From positions 1 to 50,861 of the forward strand of contig JASHTX010000036.1 of assembly GCA_030040335.1 (NCBI GenBank): a stretch of DNA of 50,861 bases. Direction: 5' to 3'. Each line of letters opens with the position of its first letter. The first letter of the stretch is position 1. Positions 41,395 to 49,583 of the stretch are shown piece after piece. The stretch comes from Microcaldota archaeon (GTDB lineage Archaea > Micrarchaeota > Micrarchaeia > Micrarchaeales > CABMGC01). The translations under genes and the position numbers were made by a program. The notes below the pieces were generated by a model. That model had not been told where the DNA came from. It worked only from the letters and a program-made list of their open reading frames with translations, and ran no database searches.

Positions 41395-44300
41395 TTAGAC
41401 CGGGCATATGCAGGTCGTACCTGCCCTAGCGCCGCACACGCCTGATGGGCATAGGCAGGAGTCCTGGCCAGTACATTTTACTATAGTGCTAGTTGTCGAC
41501 TTTGTAGAGGTTGATGTAGAGGTGGTTGACTTCGTTGTCGAGGTCGTAGGTTTTGTAGAGGTAGAAGAGGTCGTCGACTTTGTGGAGGTTGTAGAGCTGG
41601 ATGTTGTCGATTTTGTCGAGGTGGAGGTAGAGGTTGTTGACTTCGTTGTTGAAGTTGTAGGTTTTGTGGAGGTGGAGGTTGTAGAGGTGGTTGAAGTCGT
41701 TGACTTTGTTGATGTGGCAGAGCTCGTAGTGGAGGTTGTGGAAGTTGATGAGGTTGTAGACGTTGAAGAAGTGGTGGATGTGGTTGAAGATGTAGTTGTG
41801 GTTGTTACAGGCTGTGGCACTATAGATGTGTACCATGCCTCCATCTTGGCATATTTCTGGTACGCGTATAATCCATCTACGGTTTGGTTGACTTCAAGGT
41901 ACATGGGGCTTCCTGAGCTTCCGTTGACGTAGAGCACGGTAGTACCGGGCATGACCGAAGTCACGTTAGTAAGCGTGTTGCCATAGTATGCGCCGACTAC
42001 AGCGGAAACTACTCCTGCATCGTTAGTCGGGCTCACGTTAAGAAGTTCGACTGTCCACGGGCCTGATGTTATGTTCTTGCCTATATATGTAGAGGACACG
42101 GGTGCGAACCAAGGCGATATTCTTGCATATCTCTCATATACGTACAATCCTGCGAATGTCTGTATTACTGGGAGGTAAAGGAAGTTCCCGTCTATGTCAT
42201 AGGTTGCACTCTCGCCTGGTGCCAGGGATGTTGTGTTGGTTAGCACGTTGTTGTAGTAGATGTTGATTAGCGCGGATGATATGCCATTGTCATTGGCCAA
42301 GCTGAGGTTCTGCAGCTGCACGGTCCAAGGGCCTGATGTGATGTTGCGTCCGGCCATCAGTGTTATTGTAGATGTTCCTGTGTTGAATTGCATCTGTGCC
42401 CATTTCTCGTAAGGATAAAGGCCGTTGAAAGTGTTGTTCATGTGGAGGTTAAGCACGTATCCGTCGACTTTGTAGTTGGCGTTCTGACCAGGATATAGAG
42501 CTGAGGAATTCGTAAGCACTCCGCCGAGATAGATGTTGATGTCAGCGGGGCTCACACCAGAGGCGTTTGCTGAGCCCAGGTCCACTAGTTGCACGGTGAA
42601 CTCCTGGCACGTTACGTTATTTCCTAGGTAGAGTGTGATCGTGGCGCCGCAACTGGGTTCGAATCTTGCGATCTCTGTTATGTTACCCTGTATGTTCACT
42701 GTTGTAGTGGGATTGCTTGAGTTGGAGCTCCCGGGTCCGCTTCCAGACCAGCCTACAAAGGCATAGTCAGGGTATGGATTGGCGCTTATGGTGACGTTTG
42801 TGAACGGCTGATACCCGTTGATCCCTTCGCTCGGGCTTGCTGTCACGTAACCCGCCTCTTGAGGTGATGCGATTAAGTTGAGCGTGTATGTTACCGGAGA
42901 AGGCCCAACGACCTTACCATTGGCACCCAGCCAGACTAGTTGGTCTACGAGCACGCCATTGCTAACCTGGGCTGTTATATTGGCTATGGTCAGGTTTGGT
43001 ATGTTGGTTGCCTGGCCTATCCCATAGGGTCCGAAGCTCCTGCCATTTTCTCCCAGGAACACGCCGAGTGCCTCTGGAGGGTTGACGGTCACGTTACCAG
43101 TGACGTTGGCTATTGTGACATTCGGTATAAAAGTGGCCTGACCCACGGCATACGGGCCGTATATTGTGTAGTTTGAGTGCGCGACCTGGTTTACGGGTCC
43201 TACGACGAACTGCAGAGTATCAACAGTCTCAGCCATGTCGAAGACAAGTTGTCTGGGCGATACCACAGCTACCTTGCTGCCACGCTCGGATATGAAGCCG
43301 GTCCTGGCGTTTACGCTGTTGCCCTGGCTCGAAACATATGTCACGTTGTTGGCAACGTTGCTCTGAGAGTAGTTCAGTACGAACAGAGGCAGCGCGCTCC
43401 AGCCAGCAGTGGAATTGTCGATGTTGAATATGAACCTGTCTGTGCTGCTTGTTATGCCCGGGGTGTTGTACTCGCTCAATTGATAAGCTGTCAGAGCGTA
43501 AGGAGGAGTAGGCCCGGAACCTGGCCCTGAGACAGAGTTAGTGAAGTTGAACGTTGATGGCGTCTGGCCATTCTGCTGGTTGTATGTGAGGGCTGTCGCA
43601 GAAGAGAGTCTAAGGTACGCGAGACCCGTCTGCGGGTATGCGACGACCAGAGGCAGAGACTGCAGTGTTGCAAGCTTTGTCCCTGATTGGTTTGTTACAG
43701 TCACATTAATGTCGATCAGCGCCCTGTTCAGCTTTATTGCCGTTATGTTGTAGAAGTCGGGCGTGTTTGCATACCAGGACTGTCCGCTGCTTGTGAAGAC
43801 GTAGCTAGCGCTCACAGTAGAGACCGCGTTGCTTGAAGGGTAGCCGGTTACCGTGACGACCAGAGGGTTGGTCTGGCTCACTTCACTGGAGCATGGAGAC
43901 TGAGGAAGGCAGGCGTGCATTACCACATTGGCAGGATTGCCGGCGAGCGTGGAATGTGCAAACTCGGAAAGCCCATAGCCTGTCAGGAGATATGTGGTTG
44001 AGTTGCTAGAGTATCCAGCATAGCTGAAAGCATCAGGTATCTGGCTTGTTAGTATGAGTTCCTGCGCAGGTTCGGTTATGTTGTTTATATTACCTACGCC
44101 TCCGCCCACCTTTCCCGGCGAATTGGAGTATGAAACTGCACTGGTGTAAGAGGTCTGCGCAGTTACGGAATCGTAGTTGTTTCCAAGGGTGTCCCCGAGG
44201 AAGGTCGCTTTCCACTGCTCTGGATTCTGTATGAATGTGAAGCTCTGGCCTGGTGTCAGCATCGTCGGAGTGGTGTTATAGATGATTATGCTCTGCAGCG

Positions 44301-45378
44301 CATTGTAGTGGCCGTTGCCGCTTGTGTTCACCCATAGCAGGTTGACATTCCATCCGGAATCCCCTGTTAGGTTGAAGGCGGTGCCATCGGTCAGAACGGA
44401 AGGGTTGTCAAAGACCTGTATTTTTGCCCATTTCTCGTATACATAAGATCCTGCGAAGGTTGAGTTCACGTTCACCAGCAGCATTCCACTAGACGTGTCG
44501 AATTCCACGGTGTTTCCTGGAAAGACAGATGTAGTGTTTGTAAGCACGCCGTTATAGTATAAGTTGATTGCGGCGGGACTCACCCCGTTGCTTGTTGCAG
44601 TGCCGAGATCCGCAACCTGTACTGTGAAGGGACCGGTAGTCAGGTTATGACCTACATATACGACGACTTGAGGGGCAAGAGGGTCTGCGATTTCAAGAGC
44701 TCCGCCGTGTACAGCCAGTGTCGAAGAGGAGGCTGTTCCTGTAGGGAGCGTATAACCGATTATGCTGACGTTCTTACCGAGAAGCTCCATGTTGCCCATG
44801 TTGGTATAAGGAGGAAATATTGATTGGCCAACCCCGGAGTAGCCGATATATGGCTCTTGGATTGGGCTTGTGAAAGTTGCCTGATAAGCGCCGCCAGCGT
44901 CTAGCAGGGCAAAGTTCTGTACGCTTGGCACTGTCTGTTGGTCGTAGACAGGAAAGCCGGTAAGCCAGAGTGTTTCGCTCTCTCCATCAGAGCCGTAGTT
45001 GGTAAGCAGGCCGGAAAGTTGAGAACCCGTTACCTGCATTATGTTATCATAATTCCCTGTGGTGAAGCTGCTGAATGACATTCCACCACCATTTGTAGCG
45101 GCATTGACTCCTGTTGTTATCGGGACTGTGGCGAGTGAGCTGTAGGGCGAGGCGGGAGGGTTGCTTGCGGTTGTGAAACCTTCCTGGAAGGCGTACTGTG
45201 CGCTGTTTGAGAGCGCTTTTGTCTGAGAAACCGCGCCAAGAGGAACGCCGTTGTTTAGCACCGACCCTATGAGTCCGGTGAAGCCATATGAACCGCCAGC
45301 TGCAGAAGCTGGCAAGCTGATGGCAAGCAACATCGCAGTAAAAAGCACCACGTACAGTCGATTGTTCGTTCTGACCAC
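41395..45378 (-). CDS. Giant S-layer-like surface protein with repeats, Ser/Thr stalk and Cys-rich end
   Basis: A 1327-residue exported protein, probably a main surface layer component. Signal peptide to about residue 27 (LLAISLPASA). Four copies of an about 88-residue beta domain lie at 237-323, 909-998, 1002-1090 and 1096-1182; all share 'NITSGPWTVQL...NGISxAxINIYYNxVLTN...G...LYxYExYA'. They recall the S-layer family duplication domain of methanogens. Two tandem 42-residue units (GPYAVGQATFIPNVTIANVT; GPYGIGQATNIPNLTIANIT) are at 741-824. An InlB B-repeat-like unit is at 830-908 (AFVGWSGSG). Then comes a Ser/Thr stalk at 1191-1299 and a tail with CTGQDSCLCPSGVC and CIC. Dozens of N-glycosylation sequons occur. 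GTG start. No C-terminal membrane anchor is seen. Confidence 0.88.
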   Translation of the reverse strand: MVRTNNRLYVVLFTAMLLAISLPASAAGGSYGFTGLIGSVLNNGVPLGAVSQTKALSNSAQYAFQEGFTTASNPPASPYSSLATVPITTGVNAATNGGGMSFSSFTTGNYDNIMQVTGSQLSGLLTNYGSDGESETLWLTGFPVYDQQTVPSVQNFALLDAGGAYQATFTSPIQEPYIGYSGVGQSIFPPYTNMGNMELLGKNVSIIGYTLPTGTASSSTLAVHGGALEIADPLAPQVVVYVGHNLTTGPFTVQVADLGTATSNGVSPAAINLYYNGVLTNTTSVFPGNTVEFDTSSGMLLVNVNSTFAGSYVYEKWAKIQVFDNPSVLTDGTAFNLTGDSGWNVNLLWVNTSGNGHYNALQSIIIYNTTPTMLTPGQSFTFIQNPEQWKATFLGDTLGNNYDSVTAQTSYTSAVSYSNSPGKVGGGVGNINNITEPAQELILTSQIPDAFSYAGYSSNSTTYLLTGYGLSEFAHSTLAGNPANVVMHACLPQSPCSSEVSQTNPLVVTVTGYPSSNAVSTVSASYVFTSSGQSWYANTPDFYNITAIKLNRALIDINVTVTNQSGTKLATLQSLPLVVAYPQTGLAYLRLSSATALTYNQQNGQTPSTFNFTNSVSGPGSGPTPPYALTAYQLSEYNTPGITSSTDRFIFNIDNSTAGWSALPLFVLNYSQSNVANNVTYVSSQGNSVNARTGFISERGSKVAVVSPRQLVFDMAETVDTLQFVVGPVNQVAHSNYTIYGPYAVGQATFIPNVTIANVTGNVTVNPPEALGVFLGENGRSFGPYGIGQATNIPNLTIANITAQVSNGVLVDQLVWLGANGKVVGPSPVTYTLNLIASPQEAGYVTASPSEGINGYQPFTNVTISANPYPDYAFVGWSGSGPGSSNSSNPTTTVNIQGNITEIARFEPSCGATITLYLGNNVTCQEFTVQLVDLGSANASGVSPADINIYLGGVLTNSSALYPGQNANYKVDGYVLNLHMNNTFNGLYPYEKWAQMQFNTGTSTITLMAGRNITSGPWTVQLQNLSLANDNGISSALINIYYNNVLTNTTSLAPGESATYDIDGNFLYLPVIQTFAGLYVYERYARISPWFAPVSSTYIGKNITSGPWTVELLNVSPTNDAGVVSAVVGAYYGNTLTNVTSVMPGTTVLYVNGSSGSPMYLEVNQTVDGLYAYQKYAKMEAWYTSIVPQPVTTTTTSSTTSTTSSTSTTSSTSTTSTTSSATSTKSTTSTTSTTSTSTKPTTSTTKSTTSTSTSTKSTTSSSTTSTKSTTSSTSTKPTTSTTKSTTSTSTSTKSTTSTIVKCTGQDSCLCPSGVCGARAGTTCICPV
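41482..41808 (-). repeat. Ser/Thr-coding low-complexity tract
   Basis: About 109 codons, nearly all ACN/TCN/AGY with AAR at intervals. A 24-residue unit, TSTKPTTSTTKSTTSTSTST-type, occurs twice (residues about 1236-1259 and 1273-1296), showing segmental duplication. On the plus strand it reads as GTNGA/GTNGT pseudo-repeats. Such tracts are likely O-glycosylated stalks and are prone to length change. Confidence 0.75.
41833..42654 (-). repeat. Three tandem copies of the surface-protein beta domain
   Basis: Copies at 42654-42385, 42375-42109 and 42093-41833 encode the second to fourth 88-residue domains; the first copy is 1.7 kb upstream in the same gene. The last two begin with the same NITSGPWTV, so they seem to be the most recent duplication. 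Confidence 0.7.
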
Positions 45379-45406
45379 TTAAGCACGGTCTATTCTCCGC
45401 ACGCCT

Positions 45407-45421
45407 CTTTATATTTATTTG
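45407..45421 (-). promoter_or_regulatory. TATA box for the giant surface protein gene
   Basis: On the minus strand AAATAAATATAAAGA is a strong box A 30-40 bp before the GTG at 45378. The predicted leader is about 8-12 nt. Confidence 0.6.
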
Positions 45422-45472
45422 CTTATGTTTTGGTTTCCACCATCTATCAGGCTGATGGCGATAAGCACAGAC

Positions 45473-46042
45473 CTATGCCCTGCGGCCAAGAAGCTCTTCT
45501 GGCGCGCTCCACTGAGCGAAAGGTTGCTCAGTTTCTAAGCGCCTCGCGAGTTTGAGAGAGATGATTACCTTCATCTCCTCGTATCGCTCACCCTCTGCGT
45601 AGCGGCAGGAGATAAAAGACGCAGTTATCAGTTTAGACATCACAGTACCCGCCATGAAATCGTATATTCGTCCGGCCTCCAGGACAGAATCTTCAGGAGT
45701 ATAGTCCATTTTAAGAAAGCCTTCTCGCTCGCCCATGGCCCAGGCCATGATCTTGACTTTCTCTACTCCTGGATTTTTTTGGACAGCATCGAGGAAACCT
45801 TGCAGTTCGTTCAAGGCATAAAGGTTTTGCAAGGAATTCCCTGAGCCCATGCTATGATGGATTCTTAGCTGCCAGGGTGCGCCGGCTGGCAGCCCTGCTA
45901 GAGGCTCTACGAACCTCATGTGCAAGATCGCGGGCCGATCGGTTCGGCTCAAGAGCGCCAAGCTGGCCTGGGTTGAATCTAGCTTCACGAGTGGCTTGCC
46001 GAAGCCAATTTTGGTATTGTCAATCCATACTTCGCGGCCCAT
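45473..46042 (-). CDS. Unknown 189-aa protein
   Basis: I do not recognise this protein. It is soluble, with a beta-rich N-terminal half (REVWIDNTKIGFGKPLVKL, PAILHMRFVEPLAGLPAG, WQLRIHHSMGSGNSLQNLY) and a helical C-terminal half. VEKVKIMAWAMGEREGFLKM is followed by two helices, then basic KLARRLETEQ. MKVIISLKLARR is a possible last strand-helix. No transmembrane segment or metal motif is seen. It is divergent from the RNase P gene across 54 bp and ends about 90 bp before the giant surface gene's start. Confidence 0.65.
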   Translation of the reverse strand: MGREVWIDNTKIGFGKPLVKLDSTQASLALLSRTDRPAILHMRFVEPLAGLPAGAPWQLRIHHSMGSGNSLQNLYALNELQGFLDAVQKNPGVEKVKIMAWAMGEREGFLKMDYTPEDSVLEAGRIYDFMAGTVMSKLITASFISCRYAEGERYEEMKVIISLKLARRLETEQPFAQWSAPEELLGRRA

Positions 46043-46062
46043 GCTCGTAATGACTTGCGGGG

Positions 46063-46073
46063 GCTATAAATAG
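46063..46073 (+). promoter_or_regulatory. TATA box for the RNase P subunit gene
   Basis: GCTATAAATAG lies 24-34 bp before the ATG at 46097 and predicts a nearly leaderless transcript. Confidence 0.6.
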
Positions 46074-46096
46074 ATTGACTTGAAATTCGTTACTGT

Positions 46097-46411
46097 ATGA
46101 AAAATACGTCGTTGGTCGGGAAAATTGCATCTCAGAGGATCGTGGTTCTGCTCAGCCTGGCCGAGATGAGAACCCTGCAGAAGAACACTGAGTCGACACG
46201 GCTGGCCAGGCGTTACGTCTCGCTGGCGCGCAAGATAAGCTCGCGATACAAGGTGGGGATACCCAAGGAACTGAAGTACAGGATATGCAGGGATTGCGGA
46301 AACTTCCTGGTACCAGGAGTCAACTGCAGGGTAAGGCTTGCCAGCTCGCACGGCTATCTGGCGTATTTGTGCGAGTGCGGCGCCGAGAGGCACGTCATTT
46401 ACAAGGATTAG
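46097..46411 (+). CDS. rnp4: Ribonuclease P protein component 4 (Rpp21/Rpr2)
   Basis: Protein subunit of archaeal RNase P, which trims tRNA 5' leaders with a catalytic RNA. At 104 residues it is typical. N-terminal helices (about 8-50: VVLLSLAEMRTLQKN, ARRYVSLARKISSRY) bind the partner Rpp29. The zinc ribbon follows: CRDCGNFLVPGVNCRVRL and YLCECGAERHVIY, giving the CxxC and CxC(G) ligands plus the basic RVRL strand. Leaderless start. It is convergent with the DJ-1-like gene, 4 bp away. Confidence 0.9.
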   Translation: MKNTSLVGKIASQRIVVLLSLAEMRTLQKNTESTRLARRYVSLARKISSRYKVGIPKELKYRICRDCGNFLVPGVNCRVRLASSHGYLAYLCECGAERHVIYKD

Positions 46412-46415
46412 CTGG

Positions 46416-46934
46416 CTACTTTTGCTCAGCTTTTTCCGCGAGAAGCCCCACGAGCTCGTCGATTCTGTCCGGATCTGAGAGCGTAAGTATCTTGTTGTCG
46501 AAGACCAGGTAGTCGTTGACCGGCACGCCCCTGTAGAGCTTTACCAGTTTCTCGGTTTCCGGATCTGGCTGGGCCACCTTTGTGTCCTTTAGTATGTTGG
46601 CCCTGGCTATTATCTTGACTCCATTGCCCACTCCTGCCACAATCTTGCCGGATTCGTGGAAGGCTTTCGTAAGGTCTAGCAGCGGCCGCTGGTCGTAAAG
46701 CTTGAGGCTGTCCACGCCTGGCCCGTCTACCAGAAGCAGGACGTCGTACGACATAGGTTCTATGTCCCTGAGTTCGATCTTGGGCTTCACCACAGCCCCG
46801 TGGTAGCCCGTGCAGTCCCTGAGCGAAAAGCTCGCTATTCTGCTTCCTATGTCCTTCTTGTCGAAGAAGAGGTTGAGCTTTGAGACCGTCTCGTCCTTGA
46901 AATCCCTTGGCGCGATCAGTATAGCTACCTGCAT
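46416..46934 (-). CDS. DJ-1/PfpI-fold protein without the catalytic Cys
   Basis: A 172-residue flavodoxin-like protein of the class I glutamine amidotransferase-like superfamily. It starts MQVAILIAPRDFKDETV (family 'VAILIxxGFED') and shows YDVLLLVDGPG ('DxLxxPGG') and KIVAGVGNGVKIIA in place of '(V/I)AAIC(H/N)GP'. The Cys at the nucleophile elbow is thus replaced by Gly, so deglycase or protease chemistry is unlikely. The open frame extends to 46994, but a box A (CCTTTTAATTCC, minus strand, 46962-46973) falls inside that extension, favouring the ATG at 46934. It may be a binding or sensing protein. Confidence 0.82.
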   Translation of the reverse strand: MQVAILIAPRDFKDETVSKLNLFFDKKDIGSRIASFSLRDCTGYHGAVVKPKIELRDIEPMSYDVLLLVDGPGVDSLKLYDQRPLLDLTKAFHESGKIVAGVGNGVKIIARANILKDTKVAQPDPETEKLVKLYRGVPVNDYLVFDNKILTLSDPDRIDELVGLLAEKAEQK

Positions 46935-46981
46935 AGCAACGATAGTAATTGGCGTTGAAGGAATTAAAAGGTTACCCACAG

Positions 46982-48769
46982 CTAGTATTCCCACTCCATC
47001 CTGCGCCCTTTTGCCTGTTTTTTGGCCTTGCCCTTGCCGGTGTGTATCTTTATGTTGGCGTAGATTATCACGAGTATGATGACAACCACCGCCGCTATGT
47101 TAACTGTAGAGAAGAACGATATCTTTACGGGAACACCCTGGTCGGTTACAACGGTCTTGTTCATCCAGAGATACCGGGCTTGAACCTCTGCATACCCGTA
47201 TGGAACATCTGGTATCTTGACCTCCCCGTTGGTCGGCGTCAGATTTGCCGTAGTGCCGTTTTTGTAGGTTATGCTCAACGGCGTGCTTATAGGCAGTCCG
47301 AAGTAATCCGCAACCTTTATACTTACATTATATACAGGCAGCGGCAGGTAGACAGTGGCTGGTGAATTGACATCGACGCTCAGATTATAGGGAAAGAGCA
47401 GCCCCTTGTAGTATACGCCAGTGACGCTGTGGTTCATAGTTGCGTTCAGGTATGGCGTGCTATTCGACATGGCTCCATCCACTATGAAGTAGTCCGGAAT
47501 TATGGGCACTTGCTGCTGGTTCGTCGCAACAAGCCGTTCCATGAATTTCCAGTTTGCCGAGATTTGCCTAGGCCCAGTTAGTGTAATGCTGCCTGTGGCG
47601 TTCTTGTTGCCATTGCTCCATCCGGAGAACACGAATCTCTGGGTGCCATTTTGGTATATCGAGTTGGCTGCGATGCCGTATGTTGCGACGGAGCTGGAGT
47701 TGTACCATCCAGATCCGCTGGTGGAACTGTAATTTGAAGTGACGTTGAGCAGGTACTGCACCTGCCAGGCAGCGGTTTCAGTTATATCGCCATCCATCAG
47801 CACCATGGTGCTGTTTTCGCTCCCTGTGTACGAGCCGGATCCCTTGCCGTGCCAGCCCAAGAACAGCGCTCTCGCGGAACTGTTGATGTATACTATCTGA
47901 GGGGTGGAGATGGAGACGGTAGAATAGGCAACGTAGCTGTTGTCGCTCGAACCTCCGTATGGAGAGGCGATGTCGAGCTTGTAACCGAGGGTCCAGAGCT
48001 TGGTATTGTTTGAACTCTGAGGAAGCCCAGATCCTACTTCGAAATAGTTGGTCCTGGAGCCTACCTCCTCTAAGCCATACGGGTTCTTGAGATCGGTTCT
48101 GCTTCCCGCACCATAGCCAATGGTCCCGTAACCCTCGGCAAGCGGCAGGAACGAGCTATACTTGTAGACTGAGAAATTTGCAAAGATCACGCCTGCCATG
48201 TAAGTGGAATTATTGCTGGCGTTTGCCACTTCGCCGATTGCAACAGGCCATTCAGAACCTGAAGAAGAGGCGCCGAGGTCTGCGCTCCCGATAGTCTTGT
48301 TATCAAATAGGAAGTACCATGTATCTCCGACAGAATAGAATCCGTATGTATTGAACGTGCCGTTGACTCCAGCCGCACCGTCGGGGCCGATGCTGCCGTA
48401 GAAAGTATTGTTGTGGCCTACGGGGAAGTACTCATAGAACCACGTAGCATTCTTTGTAGTTAGCAGTTCCCTCCCGCTGCAGCCTCTGATTGTGCAGTCA
48501 GCAGGATAGTAACCGCTCTGGTTCTCTATCACATAGCCGACCTGCAAGAATGCGCCGTTCGGCAGGTTCTCGCCGACCCAGAATGCCATTGATCCTGAAA
48601 CGATTGTCTGCGGTACAATCGTCTGTATCTGCACGCTCGCCCCGTTGTTCTGAGCCGCTTCTGAATTGCCTCTGACTCCGGTCTGGAACCAGTACTCGGC
48701 GTTTAAAGTGGTTGAAAGTGAGAGAAGGGCCAGAAACAGCAGAAAATTCCGGAACTCATATCTTCTCAT
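46982..48769 (-). CDS. Membrane-anchored surface protein with an eqolisin-like domain and InlB-like repeats
   Basis: A 595-residue exported protein. Signal peptide to about 24, C-terminal anchor (about 553-575, VNIAAVVVIILVIIYANI) and basic tail. Residues 55-205 resemble glutamic peptidases (eqolisin, family G1): MAFWVGENLP with GAFLQVGYV (Gln76), TWFYEYFPVG ('WYEWYP'), YSVGDTWYFLF ('GD') and GSEWPVAIGEV (Glu173) ending in FANFSVY. Gln76 and Glu173 would be the catalytic dyad. Two InlB-like modules (ARALFLGWHGKG..., RFVFSGWSNG...) and an Ig-like domain follow. It might instead be only a lectin-like beta sandwich. It overlaps the dtdA 3' end by 14 bp and is the last gene of that operon. Confidence 0.8.
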   Translation of the reverse strand: MRRYEFRNFLLFLALLSLSTTLNAEYWFQTGVRGNSEAAQNNGASVQIQTIVPQTIVSGSMAFWVGENLPNGAFLQVGYVIENQSGYYPADCTIRGCSGRELLTTKNATWFYEYFPVGHNNTFYGSIGPDGAAGVNGTFNTYGFYSVGDTWYFLFDNKTIGSADLGASSSGSEWPVAIGEVANASNNSTYMAGVIFANFSVYKYSSFLPLAEGYGTIGYGAGSRTDLKNPYGLEEVGSRTNYFEVGSGLPQSSNNTKLWTLGYKLDIASPYGGSSDNSYVAYSTVSISTPQIVYINSSARALFLGWHGKGSGSYTGSENSTMVLMDGDITETAAWQVQYLLNVTSNYSSTSGSGWYNSSSVATYGIAANSIYQNGTQRFVFSGWSNGNKNATGSITLTGPRQISANWKFMERLVATNQQQVPIIPDYFIVDGAMSNSTPYLNATMNHSVTGVYYKGLLFPYNLSVDVNSPATVYLPLPVYNVSIKVADYFGLPISTPLSITYKNGTTANLTPTNGEVKIPDVPYGYAEVQARYLWMNKTVVTDQGVPVKISFFSTVNIAAVVVIILVIIYANIKIHTGKGKAKKQAKGRRMEWEY

Positions 48770-49568
48770 AGTCTAGACCAATCTCATCCAGCTTTTTAAT
48801 TGCTTTCTCTTTTGCGAGTGAATTGAGGCTTCTCCATTCCAAGACCGCAAGCTCTGGCCTGTGAGTGCTCCTCTCAAGGGTCTGTTCAAGAACATCAAAG
48901 TTGTCGCTTCCGTCATCGTTTAGCATCGCGTATCTGGGCATTATGTGAGAGAAGGCATAGCCTTTCTCAAGCGCGAGGCTGGAAAATTTGTCAGGATAGT
49001 GAGTGCCGCCTATGCCAACCGCCACCTTGCTGTATTCAACGTCATTTCTCTTGATAGCGCCTAAGGATTCGCATATCGCTTCGCCGACTTTCGATGCGAG
49101 CTCTTTGTTGTTTAGTGTATTTTCGTTGCCGCCCAGCTCCACGAAAATCGCAGGTGTCTTGATGAGCGGGCCGTGGTGCGTCGCCTCGTATACCTTCTCA
49201 ATGTCAGAATCGATTTTTGTGAGATTCCTGAGCGCGGAAATCATTGCAAGCGGCGCAGCATAGGAGAGCTGTTTCGGTTTGCCTCCGACCTTGGCCTCAT
49301 TCCTCCAGTTCCCCAGGGAGTGGGTGGTGAACGCCCCTATTCCTGCTTCGCTCTTGTGCTTGTTCGGGAAGATTATGAGATCGCAGCCGAAAGAATCAAC
49401 AAAATCTGCTTCGACTGTAGGAGTGGGAATCTCGTAGATTCTTGCGTCATCTCCTTCATACCTAAGGTCGCCAGGTCCCTCTGTCTTTCTGAATCCGCAA
49501 TTATTGACCATGTAGTCGACAATGTTTGTTCCCGCAACGTCAAGCTTGGAGTATACTATTCCGATCAT
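48756..49568 (-). CDS. dtdA: D-aminoacyl-tRNA deacylase, archaeal type (DTD2)
   Basis: Hydrolyses D-aminoacyl-tRNA so that D-amino acids do not enter proteins. At 270 residues it has the right size. Motifs: LIIFPNKHKSEAGIGAFTTHSLGNW (split IIFPNKHKSEAGIG, AFTTHSLGNW), YEATHHGPLIKTPAIFVELGGNE (split EATHHGPLIK, AIFVELGG), and VGIGGTHYPDKFSSLAL, all of which match the DTD2 metal/His-rich core. It lies 15 bp after the SecY-like gene and overlaps the next gene by 14 bp. Confidence 0.93.
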   Translation of the reverse strand: MIGIVYSKLDVAGTNIVDYMVNNCGFRKTEGPGDLRYEGDDARIYEIPTPTVEADFVDSFGCDLIIFPNKHKSEAGIGAFTTHSLGNWRNEAKVGGKPKQLSYAAPLAMISALRNLTKIDSDIEKVYEATHHGPLIKTPAIFVELGGNENTLNNKELASKVGEAICESLGAIKRNDVEYSKVAVGIGGTHYPDKFSSLALEKGYAFSHIMPRYAMLNDDGSDNFDVLEQTLERSTHRPELAVLEWRSLNSLAKEKAIKKLDEIGLDYEKI

Positions 49569-49583
49569 TTGCTCACGAGTCGG

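Noticed and set aside
41482..41808. Short regular repeats that look at first like a CRISPR or minisatellite
   Set aside because: The units are Ser/Thr codons in the frame of the surface protein, with irregular period and no spacer structure; no cas genes are present.
46935..46994. Upstream start of the DJ-1-like gene
   Set aside because: A TATA box lies within this extension and the family start 'MQVAILIAP' is at the inner ATG.
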